Shown: piece after piece, positions 11,850 through 22,886 of the stretch
Position numbering within the stretch: position 1 is the first letter of the stretch
Layout: the number at the start of each line of letters is the position of its first letter
Assembly (NCBI GenBank): GCA_023014365.1
Contig: JAEBUN010000005.1
Span: 682,001-746,000 of the forward strand
DNA from: Lepiota brunneoincarnata
Taxonomy: Eukaryota; Basidiomycota; Agaricomycetes; Agaricales; Agaricaceae
DNA length: 64,000 nucleotides
Reading direction: 5' to 3'
Position numbers and translations under genes: made by a program
Notes under the pieces: model-generated
The model's input: the letters and a program-made list of their open reading frames with translations, nothing else
Databases searched by the model: none
What the model was told of the DNA's origin: nothing

Positions 11850-14027
11850 TTGCTGACCCTTGAACGAACCGATATAGATGACCCGACTTGGGCATTTTTG
11901 TCTACGATGTTTCCCGAGAGCCAAGGTTTTGTAACGTCGGGTACTCAGTCCCCTCTCTCCTTTACCTGTGGACATACTCCAACTCCTGATCTCTCCCCTA
12001 TAGCAGATGATCATTCGAACACAGGGATTCCCATGCAGGCTGACTTTCAGACAAGCGGTGTCCCCGGTACGTTGCTCTTGATCTTCCCTCCTGCACCGCC
12101 CAACCTATCGCATGTAGACCACAGGAACGGTTCATTCGCTCATTCTACTTCACGCTTTCCCATGATTGGGGGCGCTTCGTTACTAGATACCTCCAACATG
12201 CCGCCTATCGCCTCTAATGCGACTCTCGACGTAGATTTGTGGTCTTCTGGATCATCAAGCTCAGGATTCTACAAGGCGGAGGGATATTTGCCACCAATTA
12301 ATACAGGTATGCTTACCCCCCCCCCTGACTACTTCCAAAGCCCTTATCGAACTTACAAAGGCCTTGAAAGTCAAATCTGTGGAACTTCAAGTGGCCATTC
12401 GGAGCCGGGCGCTCTGACGCATATGCCCGCATCGATAAAACATCATCCACAATTCCATGAACCCCAACGCTCAGCAGAACCAAATGGAGCCGGGTTTTTT
12501 AGTAATGCCCAAAATGCGATTATCGACCGTTCGAACATGTTTGATGTCGGGACCCAGAACATTTATACCTGTACTCACGACCACTATAACGAGGGTAAGT
12601 GCACCGTTTCTTAAGACGATCCGGGGTCTGATCTGTAGCGATCGTGATCAGCTTTGCAATGGCTCGAGGGACACGTCATGCCTGGGGCTGAATTTGACTC
12701 ATCTGTACGGGATCCACCTCCGCGCTGCCATCCTGGTACACGCACTGCTATTATCCAGAGGGCGCAACATTGGTTCCGAGATCCCAATCGAAAGAAGAAG
12801 CTTTTATGGGTGCATGGACCTGCTGGTGTTGGTAAATCTGCGATTGTTCAGACCCTGGCTGAGTTGGAGTCGGAGTCACATCGCTTGGGTGCAAGCCTGT
12901 TCTTCTCGAGGCCCAACAACCGCAATAACCCTGAACAAGTGTTTCCTACAATTGCCTACCAACTCGCTATCCAGGACCCGTCATACAGGGCTTACATCGC
13001 AGAGCTCATGAGAAATCCCAAATCACTCGACAAGGCAATGGGCGAGCAGTTCAAGAAGCTTATTGTCGAGCCGTTTGCTCGGAGGAACATGCGGAAGGGT
13101 TCGGAGGACTGGGTGATTGCACTTGATGGACTAGACGAATGTGGTGGGGAGCAAGACCGGGAGGGCCAGAAGTACCGGCCTGAACGACATAGCGACGATT
13201 ACCAATGCGAAATTGTTCAGCTCATCAGTGGATTCGTGCAACAATACCCTTTCGTGCCCCTCATCTGGGTCGTTGCAAGCCGTCCCGAGACACATCTGAA
13301 AGCTGTGTTTTCCCGTGGTGATGTCAAGGGCAGCTTCCGAGTAGAGGTTATTCCTATTGACTCCGATGAGGCCTGCCGGGACGTCGAGAAATATTTGCAA
13401 AGCGAGTTCGGCGAGATCCATCAAAAGTATCCTGGACATATTTCTGCTTCGAAATGGCCAACCAATGACCAATTCCTGAAGATTGCGAAAGCGGCATCCG
13501 GCCTCTTCGCATTTGCATCTGTGATCATGCTTTTCATTGGCGATCCTTATGTTGGCAACCCAACTGATCAACTGGACTGCGTACTATCCGTCATCGACAA
13601 GTTGACCATTCAACATAACCAGCAAAACCCCCTTGCAGCTCTAGATGCAATTTACACAGAAATCCTTCGCAGGATTCCCTCGGATGCACAATGGAAGGTT
13701 GCGAAAAGGCTGATTGCCACGAGTATTCATTTGGGATCTGGTCCCAGCACCCTCATTTACATGTGTAATGTAATGGGCATTACCCAGAGTGCTGCTGTCA
13801 CGGCTCTCCGACATCTTCATTCTGTTCTTCAACTGTCATGGGGGGACAAGATTGGTTATACCCGGCTCAAGTTTTATCATGCTTCCTTTCGGGACTACCT
13901 CAAAGATGCCTCAAGGTCACATGAATACTCCATTGATAAAAATTTATCAACAAGGTGGTTGATGAATGGCAGCAGGGGCTACTACAGCTGCTCATACACA
14001 GTTGAGCATTACATGAAAAACTTGTGA
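11850..14027 (+). CDS. NACHT-domain NLR-like protein
   Basis: Exon 1 (11850-12594) encodes about 248 residues of Ser/Pro-rich sequence ending in GFFSNAQNAIIDRSNMFDVG, a segment common just before the NACHT region of Agaricomycete NLRs. A GT-AG intron (12595-12651) leads in phase to exon 2, with LQWLEGHVMPGAEFDSS and DPPPRCHPGTR. The NACHT NTPase then shows Walker A GPAGVGKSA, FFSRPNNRNNPEQVFPTIAYQLA, Walker B WVIALDGLDEC and the sensor-like VVASRPE. A helical segment ends with LKFYHASFRDYLKD and a stop at 14027. Fungal NLRs are thought to be intracellular sensors in non-self recognition and programmed cell death; no repeat domain is visible here. Sequence at 14044-14403 (HPLPWAPTHKSADKLFDLMF) resembles the usual tail, so the true 3' end may be a further exon. 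The chosen start is the first ATG of the frame. Confidence 0.75.
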
Positions 14028-14981
14028 CTTTTTGACTGACTGAATGACAGACATGTCAACTGCAGAAGCCTTTAGTCGAGTTGGTAAACATCCCCTCCCC
14101 TGGGCTCCTACACATAAGTCTGCAGATAAGCTGTTTGATCTGATGTTTGACAATGCTTCCAAAGACTTGTGGCCACACTTGATTCAAAAGGACCTCTCAA
14201 TGACCACCTTTCCACTCCTGCTCAACAATGGACAGCAGAAAATGACATTCTCCAGTTTAATGACAATCCTTCAGAAGACAAGATTCTTGGATGTAGTGAC
14301 AAGATTTATACTACCCTCCTCTATTGAAAATCTTAAATGCTGGCTTGATCAGCTTGCAGAGGTATATTTCTCCCCTCTTTCCTATGGAACTACAGTCTGT
14401 TAAACTGCAGAATTTAGCAATTTCCAGAGGAACTTGAGCAGAAACAAATTTTAACTCACACTGTACTGGGTAAATTGAAGATGCACAATATTCCCCGCAC
14501 TGTGGGTTATGCAAGGTACAATAACTGCTATTGCCAACAATCTGTCATGAATGACAAAGTGAGCTAACTTGATGCAGCTAACTCATTATATCCTGATTAA
14601 CTTGTAATAGTCTGTCCCACTTGCAGGCTACACTGTCACTGCTGAGTCACTTCATGACTGGGTAAGCATTTGGATTAAACTTGCACCTTCTACAGACATT
14701 ATGATATGGGGATTGCATTTTGTACCACGTCTTGCCATATTTACAGTAGGAACTCCTGCAGAAGTGTATATCCTGCCTTATTATCCCTGGAAATAAATCC
14801 TATCATGAAGAATCTAGCATGCATAGTATAAGCTTGGAGAGGGCAAGTTGCTACCCAGGCCAATCTGATTCATGAATGAGTCATACACTTGCTGCAAGCC
14901 CCGAATTTATACGAGTTGCCAGACAGTAATAAAGGAGTACCATAGTATACGACAATTCACAGCACCCCATACAAAATATGT
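14028..14981. other. Probable NLR 3' tail and intergenic sequence
   Basis: A frame at 14044-14403 with LWPHLIQK and FLDVVTRFILPSSIENLKCW looks like the C-terminal segment seen in Agaricomycete NLRs. I could not find a convincing splice to the upstream exon (the only candidate intron would be under 50 bp). The rest is AT-richer and without features. Confidence 0.35.
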
Positions 14982-17348
14982 CTAATCATCTCGTCTAGAG
15001 ATCGGCCGCTGTGCCAGTGTCGATAGGTTGGCTTGCGACCCGTTCCGTGAACGCGAAGTCAGCATCTGCTGCCCATCACCATTTTCTGCAAGCTTGCCTG
15101 GTGCAGGAGAGGGGGTTCGGGGAATGTTGTATCGCGTCGAGCTCACAATTGTAGCTCCACCCCCTCCCAAAACGTCTCCCGCTGCGCCATTTGTAGCGGT
15201 AGGCATAGAGAATAACCGAGGCGCTGCTGCTTTCGGGAGACCTGAGGGACGCAGGTGCGGCAGCGGGTGTGATGCATTGGCATTCCTCGTACGCCCAGAT
15301 CCAGACAACACTCTTCGTATCCACGAAGCCGCTTGGGACGTGCCAGATGACGAGATGCCCCCGCCATTCATCATTCTCCCTTCCTCCATTAAATCCCCAT
15401 AAGCCTCTCGCTTCCCTCGGACAAATCTTAAACACCCTGTTCGGAGCTGCCGCCTGAGAGGACATGCAACCAGGAAGAGCAAGAAGAAAACGATCATCCA
15501 AAACAGTAGTAGCACGGGTGAAAATCCTAATGCATCTCGTGTTAGTGATGAAGGCAAGTGGGGGGTCAGCTTATCCTCAATAGCATCCCATGAGAATGGT
15601 GGGCGGATAGGTTTCACTGGGGACTCGTCGTAGTCCTCGATATCGTCGATAGGATCCACAAGTGGCTTATCTCCTTTCCTAAGCGGCGGTACCTCCTTGC
15701 TCGCCTCTAGCACCATCTTCCCTAAAGTCCAGCTAATCGCAATGTCGCCAACTGCGTCCATAGACTGGAACGTCGGTGGCTTCCCCAACCCTTTCCTTCC
15801 TGCCGCCTCGACTACCTTGTCACCACTCGTCGTACTATTTCCTCCAGAATCCACACTCCGAGGCATCCCAAGGCCCTTGTGCAACACATTGACGATCCAA
15901 GCGGCCTTGAAGCACTGCATTTGCAGTCGCGGTAGCTCGACCTCAGGTCCCCAAGCGCCCAGCTCTATTATTTGACCATCTTTTACCACCTCACCGTCGC
16001 CACCAAGCCGATGCTTGTTACGCAACTCCTCGTGCTGTTTAAAAATCCCTTCCCAATCTCGTGCACAGAATTGGACTAGCAGCGCGTTCGTATTGCACGA
16101 AGTCGTATGCGCCGCCCAGCCCGAATATATGCTCCGAGGAATACCAATATTCGGAAACCCCGATGAAAGTGCGATACAGAAAAGTCAATGGAAGGCACAC
16201 GGACACCGTTCATGAGACATGGCGCGTCTGGACAGGGTTTGTTGGTGTTGAGCAAAGGTTCTGTTTTGCGCATGCACTGTTCGAATGAACCTGTCCCCAG
16301 CAATTTGTGCGGCTGCTTTGCATGCGAATCAGCTTGAGGGATGTCCACCCGCAGTCGCGACATACACGGGACTCTCTGTCAACGCTAAGCCTTTAGGCAA
16401 ACAAGGGTCCTGCACAACATCGTCATGCCCCTTATTCCCTGCCCCCACACTCTCGAATTCTCTGATCGCCTGCCCTACATATCTCTCCCTCGCCTGGTTT
16501 GTCCCATACCCCAACCACGTCGTCACAAATACCTTGTGCCGGATCTCCTCCCCACTCAACAGTCTCAACCGTACGTCCATAAGTCCCTTGCCCTTTACAC
16601 CTCTCTCATGTTCTACACTGGGCTCAAACGCGATCTGCGTCGACGCCCCGCCCATATCCAGAAACCCATACGTCGTTCGCGGGTGGCCTGCTTCTGTATC
16701 GATTTCCTTCTCCTTTCCCTTTCCTCTTGCGCTGTGAATTGCTGGTAAACCCATCCATGAGATAGTTGACCGCGATCCACCCAAACAGACCCTCTTCCTC
16801 TCCCGTAATGATACGGACGCTGCTCCCACAAGGTCCCAGGGTCTCCGAAGGCGCATCGATTTTGAACTTGGTGGATGAACGAAGGAATTCGCATGCATGC
16901 GAGAGGATAGATGCTTGTTCCTGCGGGGAAAGCAAACGCATTCCCGCAGTTGCCAAGAGGAAGATTGGTGTCGACGAATGTAGAGAGGGTGGAATCTCAT
17001 TAAGGGCATGGGTGATGAGAGGTTTCAGGTATGCGCCGACGGCAGTTGGATCCGAGGCTATCGTAGATATGCCTGTGGTAGTAGTAGCAAGTGGTCAACA
17101 TCCCGGTCAACATGAAAGTAGCAAGTCAACACACCAGGGTCAACCTTGGTAACCCATGATTCCTCATCTTTTGTTCCCTTCTCGACCTTGGGCAGGGTAT
17201 AAGCTTGAGAGCTCCCCTGTTTTGGCCGTGTGCCCCTAGGATCAAGCCAGCTGTAAATTTGGAGTCGGGACCCTGAAGAGCCGGCGTCTATGACGATGCC
17301 AAAGTGTCGGCCTGCGAGCCAGGGATCGTTGGCGGTAGGTGGTGCCAT
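14982..17348 (-). CDS. YND1: GDA1/CD39 nucleoside phosphatase (apyrase), Ynd1-like
   Basis: The apyrase conserved regions appear in order: ACR1 GIVIDAGSSGSRLQIYSW (exon 1, from 17348), ACR2 LLATAGMRLL, ACR3 IITGEEEGLFGWIAVNYL, ACR4 GFLDMGGASTQIAFEP, then LLGTGSFEQC, GVSEYWYSSEHIFGLGGAYD and WEGIFKQHEELR. A single C-terminal membrane segment (SPVLLLFWMIVFFLLFLVA) precedes a basic cytosolic tail. Ynd1-type enzymes hydrolyse nucleoside di- and triphosphates in the Golgi lumen, removing the product of glycosyl transfer and so driving nucleotide-sugar import. An intron at 17073-17134 joins exons 1 and 2 in phase. The remaining frame changes are at 16750-16752, 16348-16350, 16166-16168 and 16073-16074; each is repaired by dropping one base from a run. 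I read these as surplus bases in the sequence rather than decay, because the protein motifs on both sides are fully conserved. Confidence 0.88.
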
Positions 17349-18166
17349 GATCGAGCAAGGGAGAGTCTATGTGGAGAGGTAGGAAGCTGACGGTGACAGT
17401 GCTGAGGTGATAAGGATAAGAGTGGTCGTTGCTCGGATTCCCTTGACTGGGACGCCTGCTTCTTTCTTCGAACGATCAATCCTGCGGTAGGGGTAAGGCC
17501 TATGAATGCATCACAAATTTCATATAATCATACGTGATCACAGAGGTAAATGGCGACGATCCAGCGTGCAGCGAAGATGTATGAGTGAACGACGATGGTT
17601 AAGACGTACAGGTCAGGGCTGTAATACTTGGTGAGGGAGGAAAGGCGGAACGGAAAGAATATTTGCGACTTTGGTGACACGTGGTAGATGATTGACGGAA
17701 TTTCCTTTTTAATCTGGCCCTAATTGTACATAAGTACTTTGCCGCACACAACCCAGAAGTAATATACATGTATGAACAACGCTATAAGAGACTTATTCCA
17801 GCGCGAATAATGGTTGATAAATGGCTTTGATGACTTATTCAATCTACGAAGCTTTAACTTTCGTATTCCCGCTATCACAGGCTCCGCGGCGGACTCTGTA
17901 TCTAAAACCAGTGGTCTGTACATACAGTACTAGGCAAAGACACCGAGTCAGGTGTAGGACTCCGGATGAGTGTTGCATACAACATCCCAGTAGTAACCAC
18001 TGGTCAAATGCATACTCCGGGAGAGACCTCCCTGCTCGAAAAGATGAGATATATTATGCATACAAACTCCCAGAATACCCATCCAGTCGAATCCCATGGG
18101 CGAGGAGAAACTGCCATTCCGGCCACCAGTCTACAAGAATACACCCTATCCAACATCCAACACCCA
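17349..18166. other. Intergenic, no recognised feature
   Basis: This is upstream sequence of YND1 and downstream sequence of the PWWP-like gene, both on the minus strand. Only short, low-complexity frames occur. Confidence 0.4.
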
Positions 18167-20453
18167 TCACTCCCGATAACTCCCAACGGTACCACCCACT
18201 CTCCCACTCCGCGTCTTTCTCAACTCTCTTGCCTTCACGCTAGCTCCCTTCCCTCTCTCCTTCTCCTCGAACCTCCGCCTCAACTGCCCTCTCAGCCTCA
18301 TAACATCCATCACCCAATCCGTCTCCTTCAGCAACCCCTCTCCGCGCTTATACAGTCTCTCTTCTTCCTCAAGCGCATCCTGCATCATTTCTACCGACTT
18401 TCGCTCTCCAATCCGCCACAGTAGGATTTGAATGATCGCTTCTGGGAGAAGGACTTCGATGCAGTACTGGACTTTATCAAGTGGCGAGAGGGATTCGTAC
18501 GCAGGGCTTCCATGTTGACGGGGATGCTTGTGTTTACGTGGGCTAGGCTGGGATTGCTTTTGAGGTTGGGTAGGTGGAGGGGTGAAAACATCGTTCTCAT
18601 TAGTGGCGCCTTCGGCGGGCGCATCTTCAATCTAATAATTCCTCTCAGCATCAGCTCCAAAGGTGAATAGGCATTCGATTATCTCACCTCCTGAGCCTGA
18701 GGTGCCTGGATCCCCGACTCCGGCTCGGCGGCCTTGACTTTAGACGAGGCTTCCTGTGGTATCGTCGCTGACAAACAAGCATCCGCCATCGCAACTCCCT
18801 CACTGTACATTTCTCTCACTAGTATCCTCGAGACACCCGTCTGACTCCTTGCCCTGGCGCAACTGGCCGTGGCCACCGTCTTCAGTTTCATCGTCATCAA
18901 CAAATCCTTCTCTACCTCTTCCGCCCAAGCACCACCTCTCCACCAAAACCAGCAACTCATCCACGGCCCGTGCATCGAGAGAACCCCTCATCCCGCCTTC
19001 CTTCGCTAGTCGACTCCGACTCGCTCCCCCTTTCACAAACAACTCGTGGCGTCTTTTCCCCGCTGGGTACTCCTCGTTCATAACAGCTTTAAGGAACAGG
19101 TTTTACATATGCGAACTGATGCCGAAGGGAGAGGTTACAAAATACCGGGCCTGATAGCGGCGGTGATGGAAATTCGATGGGTTCCGGGGAAGGGGATCGT
19201 GATACATGGGTATATGCACTGGCGGATGCCATGTGGGTCGGACTAAGCTGTTTCGAGTCCTCGTCGATGTCGTTAACGACCTCTACATGGCTTGACTCAA
19301 ATTTACCTATCTGCAATGCGATCCTGGATGAGCACTGCTACACGGGATTCGAGGGATTGAGTGTGCCCACCTTACATGTACTAAACTCATCTTGCCAACT
19401 CGTATAAAACCATTCCCTCGGGATCACCTTCTCTGATTTATCCAAGAACATAACTTGAAACATTTTCTTGTGCTTGCTTCTCCCCCTCCTTCCAACATTT
19501 TCCACTCCTAGAACCTTTGCAGGCCAATAAACCGTCTCCGTTCCCTTAGCCCTGGCAAAACATAATTCGTCCTTGTATGTCTGAGCATCATCATCCATGT
19601 CGTCCGAGTCAAAGTCGTTATCTAGATCTGGCATGTCGATATAATCTGAAAGGGCCACCTCTGTGGTATCGTCATCCGTGGGTATTCCGTGCAATGGTTG
19701 AGGTAAGGATGAGTATGGGAGAGTGGGAGAGGACATGAACGGAAGCGGGGTATCGCGTGTGTAAGGTTTATCGCCTTTTCGAGTCGAGCCAAGCGTGCTC
19801 TTGCCAGTTGTCCCTGGCACCTTGGGTCCGAGAGTTCCCTGCGACAGCACCGTCCCAACATCCGGCAAGTCATCACTGTCTTCATCCAAGTCCAGTATCT
19901 CGGGAAAGGTGCCGAGCTTAGCGCCGTGCACTTTCTTGCTGTTGCGGCTCGACCCCGAACTAGCGGAAGAGGCAGGAGAATGCAATGGAAACGGAAAATC
20001 AAAGCCAGGATGTTTTGTATGCTCATTTCCCCCTTCTTCGCTGTCTGAAGAGAACGGAGTTAAGTCGGACTCATCGTCTCCATCACCTCCAATCGTTTGG
20101 ATATCTTTGGTAAAAGATGAAGCACGCCGTCGCTTCGGCGGTGGGCCTGTCCAAGTCGGATTCCCTCGCCTTCTCTTCTTACTACTACTACCATTCTCGC
20201 CTTTCGCATCGCTAACGTCCCGCGCCCCCACGGCTGGCCGCTTGGTTTTCCGTTTCCTTCGACCCTTCCTCGCGTTACTTCCTTTGGCACGTCCACCTAT
20301 TTTGTTTCGAAGGACACTCGCCTCGTCGTCCGAAGAAGACAGATCCACGAGCTGTGTAGAAGCCTTGAGGGCGGCTTGGCGCCTTGGAAGCTGTGGAATG
20401 TCCATGGGAGTTGGGTTAGGATGCAAGTGGAGAGAATGGAAGACCCCCGGCAC
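18167..20453 (-). CDS. PWWP-like domain nuclear protein
   Basis: The first large exon (20453 to about 19340) starts with a Lys/Arg- and Asp/Ser-rich region containing RKGRRKRKTKRP and KKRRRGNP, likely nuclear localisation signals. It ends in a PWWP/Tudor-like module: ELCFARAKGTETVYWPAKVLGV, then FQVMFLDKSEKVIPREWFYT. Further exons carry HELFVKGGASRSRL and AVDELLV (about 18990-19080), SRILVREMYSEGVAM (about 18800) and SPLDKVQYCIEVLLPEAIIQILLWR, followed by a charged tail to the stop at 18167. PWWP modules bind methylated histones and DNA, so a chromatin role is likely but inferred. A one-base surplus in an A-run of the plus strand at 18955-18958 must be skipped to keep frame between the ELLV and AWAEEVEKDLL segments. 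A second Met at 20405 (MDIPQLPRR) is an equally good start. Confidence 0.65.
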
Positions 20454-21423
20454 CTATGTCACGGGGCCGCGTTGAACCCAATTGGATCAGCAGCCCATAA
20501 ATATTCCCAAGGCTCTCTCTCTCCCAACGAGCGATTTATTCCATTGGTGCAAGTCCTACCAAACAGACAACGAAAGCTGCACCCTTTTCCTTCCGCTATA
20601 CCCGCGCGAAATTCCCTGCCTCCACAGGGCCCCCCCAAATCTTTATGGAGTCGCATCGCCTCCACAGTTAATAATTAGCACCTATACGCAATACAAGAAC
20701 CAGCAAACAGCCGATAAAGATAATCGGACTTCCCAAGTGTTTCCCTATGACGGGCAGATGTGGGTTATGGTCGCTAGATTACTATGAGTATACAACATAT
20801 ATGTATCTGCTTCGAATCGAGATAGAGCAAAAAGGGAAGAAGGCGATAAGGGCGAGTCTGCTATCACAAGTACAGGAGATTAGATCAAATGAAACACAAC
20901 AATCAGATAAAATGAACGAGGAATGAAAGGCAAGATCACAAGACGTTAACAGAATAGGAAGGGAAGTACAGGAAGGAAAAGAAAAGTAAGAGGCATAAAG
21001 GCATAGCGGAGCATAATTCATGGCGCATATATCTGAAAAATAACTAATCGTCTACAAATGATCAGTCAACAGTCGGGTCCAAAAAAGAAAAAAATTACAA
21101 CCAAGGTTGATAATGAGGAAAGGAAAGTGTGGTCCGAAAGACGGTCATCCGATGCCCACTAGGACAGAACAGGCAAACAAATACAGCGATAATGAGAGAA
21201 GTCTAAGGAAAAAATTATTATCGGCGAAGCTGAACTTCATCTTGTTAACCCAGCGATTGACAACGATCGATCTGGCAAGAGAGCTTCGTATCTGGATCGT
21301 CAAGATACTTTTTGGATGTTACAGTTTGTTGTGGTATCTTCTTCTCCTTGTTTCCGTCCATGTCGCTGCCACTCCGAGGTCATCGCTAGAGCTCCAGAGT
21401 AACAACTCTAATGACGGAACCAA
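20454..21423. other. Intergenic, no recognised feature
   Basis: Between two minus-strand genes. Only short frames are found, with A-rich stretches around 20820-21110 on the plus strand. Nothing supports a gene. Confidence 0.4.
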
Positions 21424-22886
21424 TCATTCTGGTATATCCGACTCGAGCGCGGGTTCGATGGGTACAACCCTCGGTCGTCTAGAATTACCAGTGGAGTGCC
21501 TTCTCTGAAGTTTCCTGCCAGTTCCCTTGGTAGATCCTCCCGACGTGGACCCCATCTTGGCAAAATTGAAAAACCTCTGAAAAAAAGGTTTTCGCGGACT
21601 GCTGGCAGACTTGGTAGTCGAAGTTGCAGTAGCAACAGATTGCTCTGGACTAGGTGTCTAATATACACAAAGCAATTAGCCAAAAGGAAGAGTCGAGGGG
21701 TATAAACATAGAAGTCTTACGATAACATGGACCTTTTGACCGGAAGTGGGAAGTACGTAGTACGTACTTCCCGACCCATTACTTCCGGCATCTGAATTAT
21801 CATCATCATCACCAGCGTCCGATCTCGGTACTTTATGCACGACGCCAGGTCCCAACGACCGAGCCCTGTCCCTTCTTCCCCTCTCCTCAAGGTCACTCGC
21901 ACCCATGGGAGCCGGGTACGGACCACCTTGGATAGGCACGGGAGCGGAGTGGCTATAAATCATGCCATTTGGTCCTCTCCGAGGCTGATGATGCAAAATC
22001 GCTGGGGGCGTATAACGTGGGACACCTCTCTGGTGTGAAGGTGCGTATACAATAGCAGGCGGAACCCTGTGCGCGGAATGTCCATGCGAATGTTTCCCAG
22101 ACCCGTTGGAAGAATGAACTCCAGCCCAGGGTGGAGGCCCTGCTTGGGGCGCGAAATTAGACTTGTGGCCCTGCACGCGACTGGTGAGGATAGCCATAAG
22201 GTCTAGACTGAGGAGAAGCAGCAGGAAGAGGTTCAATATCCGCTTCGCAGAGCGCGTACGGGTCCGCTGCAGTTTCGGGGGAGGGACCTTGAACGGTTAT
22301 GGTGGGACCCCTGGTTGTGAGACGAAGAGGACGGCGGCAGAATGGGACGGGCAGTGGGCCTGAAGGTGCACGCGAGGGAAGAACCCGGATCTCCTCTGGA
22401 GAACCAGAAGTAGCCCCAAACGCTTCTTGGCGACGTGTGTGCGAGTGGGACGGGGTTGAACCATGTGACCCGAACCTTGTAGTATGATGCCGCGACTGTA
22501 TGGGAACAGGAGACGTAGGATGCGGGCCGTGTGCAGATGGTGCCCTGTGCGAGTGATATTGACTTGGTGGATAAGCCAGGTCCATAAGAGGGGCCATGGC
22601 TGCCTAGTGCATGCCTATGTGGTGGGGGAGGTACGTTCATATGGGCAATGGGAACGTCGGGACGACCGTCGCTGTACCTCAGAACCATCTTTGGCGGCAA
22701 CGAGTGCGAGCTTCCCGCCTCGGACGGAGGTGAAGTGAGGATCGGCCCCTCAATTTCAGAAGGCGGGACCGAAGGCGAGTAAAACGAATCTGGGCGGGAG
22801 GAGTGCGCTTGAACCCAATAGGCCGTACGTTCACGAGCCGTCATGTATTCTCCATAGGCTTCAGGGGATGTTGTGTATTCAGTCAT
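21424..22886 (-). CDS. Proline/serine/histidine-rich protein of unknown function
   Basis: The start is MTEYTTSPEAYGEYMTARE at 22886, continuing with YWVQAHSSRPDSFYSPSVPPSE and a long Pro/His/Ser-rich region. The distal part holds GSTYYVLPTSGQKVHVI. A GT-AG intron (21658-21720) leads to a last exon TPSPEQSVATATSTTKSA, then SPRKPFFQRFFNFAKMG and KLQRRHSTGN, with the stop at 21424. The YYVLP-GQKV and PFFQRFFNF segments are, as I recall, conserved among Agaricomycetes in proteins without known function, so the gene is real although mostly disordered. Two frame changes, near 22573 (AA run) and 22169-22171 (CCC run), are each repaired by removing one base. No domain suggests a role. Confidence 0.6.

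Noticed and set aside
16073..16752. Introns as the explanation for the frame changes in YND1
   Set aside because: Candidate introns would be under 35 bp and would remove conserved apyrase motifs, whereas dropping one base at each site restores the motifs exactly.
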